12,400 bases of DNA from Perkinsus olseni (taxonomy: Eukaryota > Perkinsozoa > Perkinsida > Perkinsidae), in the NCBI GenBank assembly GCA_013115135.1, contig JABANP010000911.1:1-12400 (forward strand), read 5' to 3'. Below are positions 7,342 through 12,400 of the stretch, piece by piece. Position 1 is the first letter of the stretch. The number at the start of each line of letters is the position of its first letter. Position numbers and translations under genes: made by a program. The notes under the pieces are model-generated. The model did not search any database and had not been told where the DNA came from. It saw only the letters and a program-made list of their open reading frames with translations.

Positions 7342-8347
7342 ATGCCTCTCAATCAACTCAAGCCGAGCGCATCCCCACCAGCGTGAGATGAAACCGACAG
7401 GACACGGCATGCTCATTGGTCTCAAAAAAGAGAGTCTTCACCGGATGATGACAATGATGATGATGCGATCGAAGAATCTTCGATCTTCGACGAAGATAGG
7501 GAACCTATAGGAATGGTCCCTTGGCTCACTCTCCTCGTTATGTCTACTGCTGCTGTTCTTGCTGGCTTGATATTTTCGAGGTCACGGTATAACCCTTCCC
7601 CATACCCCGACAGGCTCGATGCTATTAAGGAAAGAGATACACGTATCGACAACAACCTCTACGACCACGTCAGTTGGTGGGATGAGAAAGAGATTGTTTA
7701 CACCTTGAAAAAGACCAACGTCATTCGCTGTCCTTACTTCCATCGCCATCTTTCAACAGGTGGAAGCCCTTCTCAAGGGAGGTACTTGGATGTGGGATGT
7801 GGCGGAGGCCTATTGACAGAGGAGATGGCATCATCCTACGGCTATAATATCACTGGTATTGATATCAGCGAGGCATCTCTAGAACAAGCACGCCAGCATG
7901 GACGCCATATTCCTAATCTACACTATCAAGTTGGATCGGCGTATGATATACCATTTCCCGATAACACCTTCGATGGTGTCATCGTATCGGAGGTTTTTGA
8001 CCATCTCACGGATCTCCGCAAGGCTACGCACGAGATCTACCGTGTACTCAAGCCAGGCGGTGCGGTCGTATTCGACACCATATCAAGGAACTTCAAGACC
8101 TACCTTCTCGTGTGGTTGATCGCTCAGGAAATCTTCCAGGTGATGAACGTGAGAGAAAGTTCCTCCTCCAGGTGATGTATGAGGATACACACGACTGGAG
8201 ACTTTTTATCACTCCCGAGGAGATGGAACGCTTGCTTGGTGACGCTGGATTTATCGTGGGTGAGTGGTTTGGTGAGGTTTTTACTTCCTAGCAAGCGTGA
8301 GTCGATCATTCATCGTCAATGCTGGACATGCGTTAAGCATGCGTTGA
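7342..8347 (+). CDS. UbiG/COQ3-like SAM-dependent methyltransferase (4 proposed exons)
   Basis: Class I methyltransferase, probably an O-methyltransferase of the UbiG/COQ3 type acting on a prenylated catechol or hydroquinone. Proposed exons: 7342-7382, 7431-8139, 8172-8259 and 8292-8347 (297 residues). Residues 15-38 are strongly acidic (Asp/Glu run) and 43-62 form one membrane segment. Then come W96-W97-D98 (the WWD of UbiG), motif I L-D-V-G-C-G-G-G at 133-140, acidic loop Asp158 (GIDIS), E-V-F-D-H-L near 201, and V-L-K-P-G-G followed by F-D-T-I-S-R-N. Exon 3 supplies T256-H-D-W259, the UbiG T-H-D-W/Y block, at the spacing I recall for UbiG, which supports removing 8140-8171. The last splice (8260-8291) is less certain: without it the protein ends at 8291 (289 residues). 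The exon 1 start is inferred: no in-frame ATG exists between the TGA at 7384-7386 and 7513, so a shorter protein could begin at 7513. Confidence 0.85.
7383..7430 (+). other. Proposed intron 1 of the methyltransferase gene (48 nt)
   Basis: Starts GTGAGATG and ends AAAAAAG. It contains the in-frame TGA and is a multiple of three; removing it joins ATG 7342 to the acidic N-terminal frame without shift. Its 48-nt length equals several introns of the P450 gene. An 18-nt alternative acceptor at 7400 also keeps frame but seems too short. Confidence 0.55.
8140..8171 (+). other. Proposed 32-nt intron 2 of the methyltransferase gene
   Basis: CAG|GTGATG at the left and CCTCCTCCAG|G at the right. Reading through would stop at once (TGA 8173-8175) and lose the conserved T-H-D-W block; splicing keeps frame and restores it. 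A second donor, GTGAGAG at 8149, would give a 23-nt intron with three extra residues, but then the spacing to T-H-D-W no longer matches UbiG. Confidence 0.7.
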
Positions 8348-9243
8348 AGACTTCAGCTTGAAGTATCTTGTGCATCACGATTTGCCGGGGCCACCGGCTC
8401 CGTGTCACGAGGCCCGTGAGATAATAAGGCTGATACACTGTCTCGGTTTTTATTAAAAGCTTTTTAATGAACGATTCACTCATTGCTCTGCATGATTCCC
8501 ACTTTACCTTGGGAAGAATGATAGTATGTATATCTCTCACGCATCCCTCTCTTGACAAGTTATCTCCACATCAGGTTCGCCAAAGAAGGAATGGATAGGC
8601 ATGGCCTACGAGGACGTTTTCTACAGGGTGAGTCATCAGCTTTCGACGTAATTTCCCCCAAGTTCATGCAGCTGCCATTTAAGGCCTTCCCGTCTACGTA
8701 AGCATGTATTAATCTCTGGACTAATTGTGTGACTTTTGGCAGATCAGTCGGTTCGTCTTCGACGGTATGAAGAATAAACATCAAGCATTCGACGGTCACC
8801 CGGTAGAGCTGCCAGGCGACCTCAGCATGATTTATGCTGGCGTGGCGAGGAAACCTGAAGTCCTTTGAGAACTTATTGAACCCCTAACCCGTTGCAATCT
8901 AAGTTGGATAACGCAACTTTCTGAAGTTTTCGCTACCCTCGTCATCCCGAGTATATCACTCGGAGTGGTGTTCCCGAGTATAAATCACTGATGTTCTTGC
9001 GGGGGAGCCTTTGAGCTGGACCTTGCTTACTCTGCGTCTGAACCCTTGCTATTATGATGTTCCCTCGTCATAGTCCACGAGAAAATGTGTTCACCCTGGA
9101 CGGATCGGCCAGGCCGGTCGGCAGACGTTCCTTGTCCCTCATTTACCTCAGCACGCGGGCGCTGACTTATCGGGAATACTGCATACGTATTGCACCGAAT
9201 CAGTGTTCACGATCGGCTTCGACGAGTTGTTCATCCTTCAAGT
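8348..9243 (+). other. Stretch between methyltransferase and P450; possible small spliced gene
   Basis: No family is recognised here. A plus-strand model can be drawn: frame from about 8526 (ATG at 8591) to the G before GTGAGT (8628-8633), a 56-nt intron, a 14-nt exon, a well-formed 45-nt intron (GTAAGC ... TTTTGGCAG, ending at 8741), then an open frame from 8742 to TGA 8866-8868 with segments such as ISRFVFDGMKNK. The 45-nt intron-like unit fits the local intron size. A 79-codon frame on the opposite strand (8799-8560) competes for the same DNA. Beyond 8870 there is a repeat/hairpin at 8946-8988 and otherwise nothing visible before the P450 start, so that part may be its promoter. Confidence 0.25.
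8946..8988. repeat. Short tandem repeat with embedded hairpin
   Basis: CCCGAGTATATCACT (8946-8960) recurs as CCCGAGTATAAATCACT (8973-8989 region) after 12 bases. The first copy also forms CCGAGT-ATATC-ACTCGG, a perfect 6-bp stem with a 5-nt loop (8947-8963). It sits about 260 bp upstream of the P450 start, where an operator or promoter element could be, but no function is shown. Confidence 0.4.
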
Positions 9244-11297
9244 ATGAGAGACGTTATCTCGAGGTTTCTGCAACTGGTGATAGCCCGGCAGAAGGCGGTT
9301 ATGAGCTCGGGCCTACTGGCACTTGCCGTATTGTGGATATACCGAGCGAATCGACGACGTAACAGACTGCGAGAGCGCTTTGGTGGACCTTCCGGACTGA
9401 ACTCGCCACAAGTACTGGACCGCTTTGGGTGGTGAATCTGATCTACCGGAGTAGTGGGCCTTCTCAGCTGAGATCTTCTCCGTTTTCAGTTTCTCCCCTT
9501 CTTGGGCTACGTCCCGAGATCGCTCGACCAGTTTTTCACAGCACTCGAGATTTATGCCGAGACCTACGGTGATATTTACTCTATCCGGTAAGCATATTTC
9601 ACGGCTGCTGCACGCGCTGAAAAGAGCCCTGGTTCTAGTCGTAACCTCTTCATCGTCAGTTTCATGGGTATGCAACTGCTGGTGGTATCGAGCTCTGAAC
9701 TTGTACAGCAAGTACTAAAGGAGCGCCCATATGCGTATGTGAGATCTACTAACAAGAACAATGTCATACCGATATCTGGCTTGTTCACTGCGGAAGGGGA
9801 GATTTGGAAGCGGCATAGACGGCTATGTGCCCCGGCGTTCAACGAGAAGAGCTCGATGGAGATGGTACCAAAAATGTCTCACGCGGCTTCAAAGCTGGTG
9901 GGTTCATGTAGGCCTTCGTATGGATAAGATCTCCGTTGGATTACAGGTCCGCCTACTGAGGTCTCTATCTCCACCTGACGAGAGTTGTATCATCTGGGAG
10001 CCCGCCAAGTCGCTTACACTCCTTCTACTCGATTTGATCTGCTCAACGACTTTGGGAAAGGACTACAACTGTCTCCCTTCCGAAGGTACAGCTTATACCG
10101 TTAGACAATATGGACCTACAGCTCGGGGACCGAGCCTCGAATCTACCGATCTGACCTGATCTCATTCGGAGCCTTGCGGCGACTGTCGAAATTATCAGGA
10201 GTCTCTCCCGGTCAATCAAATGAGCTCTGGAAGACGTTTCTCGACGGTTTACAAGGCTGTGGCTATGTTGCTCAGCTGAGCGCTTTTCCGATGTTGACTC
10301 GAGACAAATTTCCGTGGAACCTCAATGCTACGCTAAAGAATGTGAGTTGGCATTTGTTAAGATATCTTTCGAACCCGCTCTTCAACAGTTCTACCGAAGC
10401 TTAAAAAAGCTTAATAAGATGTGGGATGAAGTCATTCAAGAGAGGAGAGTCCAGCGGGCAGCAGGAGCAGAGGTGAAGCTCGACTTGCTCGACAAACTTC
10501 AACATTTGACTGACGAAGAACTGAAAGGAAATTTAATGATGTGAGTTTCATCGCACTCGGCGAGGTGAACGAAGTCAGTCTACGATAGTTACCATCTGTA
10601 CACATCGTTCAGATTCGTGGCGGCTGGTTTCGAGACCACGGCCATGACCATCGCCTGGTGTTTGTACTATCTCTGCCTCTATCCGGATATTCAAGCCAAG
10701 GCAAGGTCCGAGGTGGATGAGATTGGACACGATCCGCAAGACGGAGAAGATCTGAATGAGTTGCTCTTCGTTGAGGCTTGCGTAATCGAGACTTTGAGGG
10801 TAGGCCTTCTCCATTTTGGGAGAGAAGCGATTTTCGCGTGTGTCTAGGTGCAACCGCCCGGATTTTTCCTTCTCCAGGAGTGCATAAGCAAGACCACCCT
10901 TGCCGGTGAGCAGATACCACCAGGTACTATGGTGGCAACCCTTCTGCATAAGGCGATGATCTGCAAGGAAGAAGGCGGCACGGCCTTCCAGTAAGCATAA
11001 GAGTCTAGTGTTGAGACCCGGAATTTCCTATGCCTCAGGCCCGACCAATGGATCCTTCCTAACGGCCAAGGCATAAACAGAGCCCGCCTACGCTCTCATT
11101 TAGCGTTCGGCGGGGGACCCCGCGAGTGCCCCGGCAAACACCTCGCCATTAAAGAGTGTGTTGTAGTCGTGGCAACGATTCTGAGGCACTTCGATAACAT
11201 CAGAGCCAATTCTGATATTGGCAAAGTTCACGGGCGAACACGATTCGTTCAAGCAGTAGAAGGTCTCGAACTGAAGATGAAGCCGAGAGGCATTTGA
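9244..11297 (+). CDS. Cytochrome P450 (9 exons, 508 residues)
   Basis: A heme-thiolate monooxygenase, probably anchored in the ER by an N-terminal helix (residues about 20-34). Exons: 9244-9411, 9490-9587, 9660-9897, 9947-10085, 10199-10341, 10389-10540, 10613-10799, 10848-10990, 11039-11297. Every junction is GT-AG and all phases agree, giving 1527 nt with TGA at 11295-11297. Motifs in order: GGPSGL hinge near 47-52, C-helix W138-K-R-H-R142 with the following APAF, I-helix A317-G-F-E-T-T322, ExxR at E372-T-L-R375, PERF-type F-Q-P-D-Q-W at 422-427 (created by the last splice), and heme loop F446-G-G-G-P-R-E-C453-P-G. All catalytic features are intact and length is normal. ATG 9190 lies upstream in the same frame and would add 18 residues; 9244 fits a standard anchor better. 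Family and substrate cannot be assigned by eye. Confidence 0.93.
9412..9489 (+). other. P450 intron 1 (78 nt)
   Basis: CAA|GTACTG ... TTTTCAG|TTT, phase 0. Splicing here joins the GGPSGL hinge to FLPFLGYVP, the usual P450 start. Reading through instead gives a stop at TGG-TGA (9433-9435). Confidence 0.8.
9588..9659 (+). other. P450 intron 2 (72 nt)
   Basis: CG|GTAAGC ... CATCGTCAG|T, phase 2. It joins YGDIYSI to RFMGMQLLVV, the first beta-strand region of P450s. Confidence 0.85.
9898..9946 (+). other. P450 intron 3 (49 nt)
   Basis: CTG|GTGGGT ... GATTACAG|GTC, phase 0. It contains an in-frame stop (TAG at 9909-9911 region); removal keeps the helix D region continuous. Confidence 0.8.
10086..10198 (+). 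other. P450 intron 4 (113 nt)
   Basis: GAAG|GTACAG ... ATTATCAG|GA, phase 1. It is the longest intron of this gene and joins DYNCLPSE to the SNELWKTFL helix. Confidence 0.75.
10342..10388 (+). other. P450 intron 5 (47 nt)
   Basis: AAT|GTGAGT ... TTCAACAG|TTC, phase 0. Confidence 0.8.
10541..10612 (+). other. P450 intron 6 (72 nt)
   Basis: AT|GTGAGT ... TCGTTCAG|A, phase 2. Removal brings LTDEELKGNLMI directly before FVAAGFETT, the standard start of the I-helix. Confidence 0.9.
10800..10847 (+). other. P450 intron 7 (48 nt)
   Basis: AGG|GTAGGC ... GTGTCTAG|GTG, phase 0, directly after the ExxR motif. Confidence 0.85.
10991..11038 (+). other. P450 intron 8 (48 nt)
   Basis: CA|GTAAGC ... TGCCTCAG|G, phase 2. 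Removal creates the F-Q-P-D-Q-W PERF-type block in the frame of the heme loop. Confidence 0.85.
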
Positions 11298-11502
11298 TGA
11301 ACCATTCGACTAAATATCAGGTCTTGAACATGCTTACCGCTCGCTCCTCTGTTTCTCGTGAGATATGGTCATCAGTTTTCACACTTCCGCTGAGATTTCG
11401 TTACCGTGACATTCTTGTTCTCATAACAACTTCGTCGAAGGCAACGATTTAGCGGCTAGTGTCGATCAGTGTCGCCTACTAGTACCGGCTGGCCTAGTTG
11501 GC

Positions 11503-11733
11503 TCAGCTGGATACGTCAAGCTTAAGGTTGGAGTGAAGTGAATCAAAAGCTTCTGCACTGTACGGCCTGGCCCATCCCGGGTGATCGGCTCTGAGTCTGG
11601 CCGCACCCAGAGCTGCTCTTAGAGTTTTGTACTCCGTCCACGCGCCATTCGATACTGCACTGTGAACTGTGGTACCGACTTTTCCGGCATAGTTGGGGAC
11701 TATGATCCTACATTCTATCGTGTCGCCTTTCAT
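11503..11733 (-). CDS. Small hypothetical protein, 76 residues
   Basis: An uninterrupted frame from ATG 11733 to TGA, beginning MKGDTIECRIIVPNYAGK. It is soluble-looking, with no membrane segment or known motif, and has a mixed composition without low-complexity bias. It reads toward the P450 gene, convergent with it, ending about 206 bp from the P450 stop. It could be a short gene, an exon of a longer one, or chance. Confidence 0.3.
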   Translation of the reverse strand: MKGDTIECRIIVPNYAGKVGTTVHSAVSNGAWTEYKTLRAALGAARLRADHPGWARPYSAEAFDSLHSNLKLDVSS

Positions 11734-11818
11734 GTCTCATCTTCTGATGCCCAACTAACACAATCTGTTTGAGACCCCATTTTCTAGAGATGGCCAGGTT
11801 GAGTTGCCACCAGTTATA

Positions 11819-11837
11819 CCCGGTATAATATACCGGG
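11819..11837. other. Perfect hairpin, 8-bp stem
   Basis: CCCGGTAT-AAT-ATACCGGG: perfect 8-bp arms with a 3-nt loop, about 85 bp upstream of ATG 11733 on the minus strand. It could be a protein-binding site or a transcript structure; function unknown. Confidence 0.5.
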
Positions 11838-11922
11838 GTTTGTGCCTGCTGAAGCTACACTTCGAGTCAAAGTCAACCAGTGAGCAACATTGGTGGATGG
11901 TATATTTGACCAGCCGCATAAA

Positions 11923-11957
11923 GATAACATCATCTGCATATGGAAGATGATATTATC
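11923..11957. other. Hairpin with 13-nt arms
   Basis: GATAACATCATCT (11923-11935) and AGATGATATTATC (11945-11957) pair at 12 of 13 positions around a 9-nt loop. It could be a small transposon footprint, an RNA stem or a regulatory site; no terminal duplication is clear. Confidence 0.5.
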
Positions 11958-12116
11958 ATCCTAATTGATGAAATGTAGGCCTATGTTCCGTGAGAAATCG
12001 CAGTGCTCTGCTATGAACTACTCTATGTTATCACTCACAACTCAATCCCGCAGCGCCACGTGCTCACCTGCCGAGATAATCGAACCTTCGAGGGACTTGA
12101 CTGGTCTTCCATTCGG

Positions 12117-12400
12117 TCATGGCCAGCTGAGCTTGGACCAACCTGAAAACAGGCGATACCTTGGAGATGCACCTCCGTTACACATGAAGAGTTTTACGTT
12201 AGTGTGATTACGCGGAGAACACGAAGCGCAGACCAGAGAAAAACTAGCCAATTTTTTGCGCGAAATGATACCGACCATTTGGCGATCATAACGCTGCAAT
12301 CGTCTTATGTGCTCAGCCATCCCCTCGTCCAGGAATGTCCCACTCCAACATGCTTGCTCACCTGTCAACTGGAGCGCGCTTAAACGGCTGAAGGTGAGCA
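12117..12400 (-). CDS. Possible partial exon at the window edge
   Basis: A minus-strand frame is open from the right edge of the window to a stop at 12117, about 94 codons with no required ATG. It includes a helix-like charged segment (FLDEGMAEHIRRLQRYDRQM). Three in-frame Cys near 12230 show no clear zinc pattern. No family is recognised; it may be part of a gene starting beyond 12400, or chance. Confidence 0.2.
   Translation of the reverse strand, partial: LTFSRLSALQLTGEQACWSGTFLDEGMAEHIRRLQRYDRQMVGIISRKKLASFSLVCASCSPRNHTNVKLFMCNGGASPRYRLFSGWSKLSWP

Larger units (their letters stand above)
11298..12400. other. Region downstream of the P450, no firm gene
   Basis: No recognised product. It holds a compact 76-codon minus-strand frame (11733-11503, listed separately), a minus-strand frame that stays open from 12117 to the window edge, and two hairpins at 11819-11837 and 11923-11957. 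Nothing else stands out. Confidence 0.4.

Noticed and set aside
7422..7655. Minus-strand 77-codon Ser-rich frame
   Set aside because: It is the antisense of the acidic N-terminus of the methyltransferase: Asp and Glu codons read backwards as Ile, Ser and Phe-type codons.
9054..9711. Overlapping plus- and minus-strand frames around the P450 start
   Set aside because: They conflict with the motif-supported exons and show no domain of their own.
9244..11297. P450 region read as a broken pseudogene with many stops and frame changes
   Set aside because: Each break coincides with a GT-AG pair, all phases agree, and every key motif is intact after splicing, so introns explain it.
1..12400. CRISPR array, rRNA, tRNA genes or bacterial operon signals
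   Set aside because: No regularly spaced repeats, no rRNA-like blocks, no cloverleaf that I could find, and the genes carry introns.

Overview
The window looks like nuclear DNA of a microbial eukaryote. Three housekeeping-type genes can be read only by removing many short GT-AG introns, and a complete LTR retrotransposon lies beside them. The intron structure rules out a bacterial or phage origin. A marine or alveolate-type protist such as a perkinsid is my best guess: the UbiA-like protein reminds me of algal and protist relatives, and the introns are very short. This rests on memory only and confidence is low (about 0.3); a fungus with short introns is an alternative.

Positions 1-4809 hold one intact retrotransposon read on the minus strand. 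Two identical 201-bp LTRs (1-201 and 4609-4809) begin TGTT and end AACA. Between them, in element order, are a primer-binding-site candidate, gag (4581-3724, with a CCHC zinc knuckle), a pol frame overlapping gag in the -1 phase (to 224; protease, reverse transcriptase, RNase H, integrase, acidic tail) and a polypurine tract touching the 3' LTR. The order resembles Ty3/gypsy or BEL/Pao elements. The protease carries D-P-C where D-T/S-G is expected.

Positions 4810-5399 hold no gene I can support, only small palindromes. A UbiA-superfamily prenyltransferase gene runs on the minus strand from 6584 to about 5400 in three proposed exons, with both Asp-rich motifs visible. About 750 bp of presumed divergent promoter separates it from a UbiG/COQ3-like SAM methyltransferase on the plus strand (7342-8347, four exons), which has an unusual acidic, membrane-anchored N-terminus and two apparent 32-nt introns. 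After an unclear stretch (8348-9243) comes a complete cytochrome P450 gene (9244-11297, nine exons, 508 residues), with I-helix, ExxR, PERF-type and heme-Cys motifs all present after splicing. Positions 11298-12400 hold only weak minus-strand reading frames and two strong hairpins.

A prenyltransferase, a quinone-type O-methyltransferase and a P450 side by side suggest prenylated aromatic (quinone or meroterpenoid-like) metabolism. That is inference from neighbourhood only; the first two could equally be ordinary ubiquinone-pathway relatives. The features I consider most worth checking are the variant protease of the young retrotransposon, the extremely short introns, and this three-gene neighbourhood.
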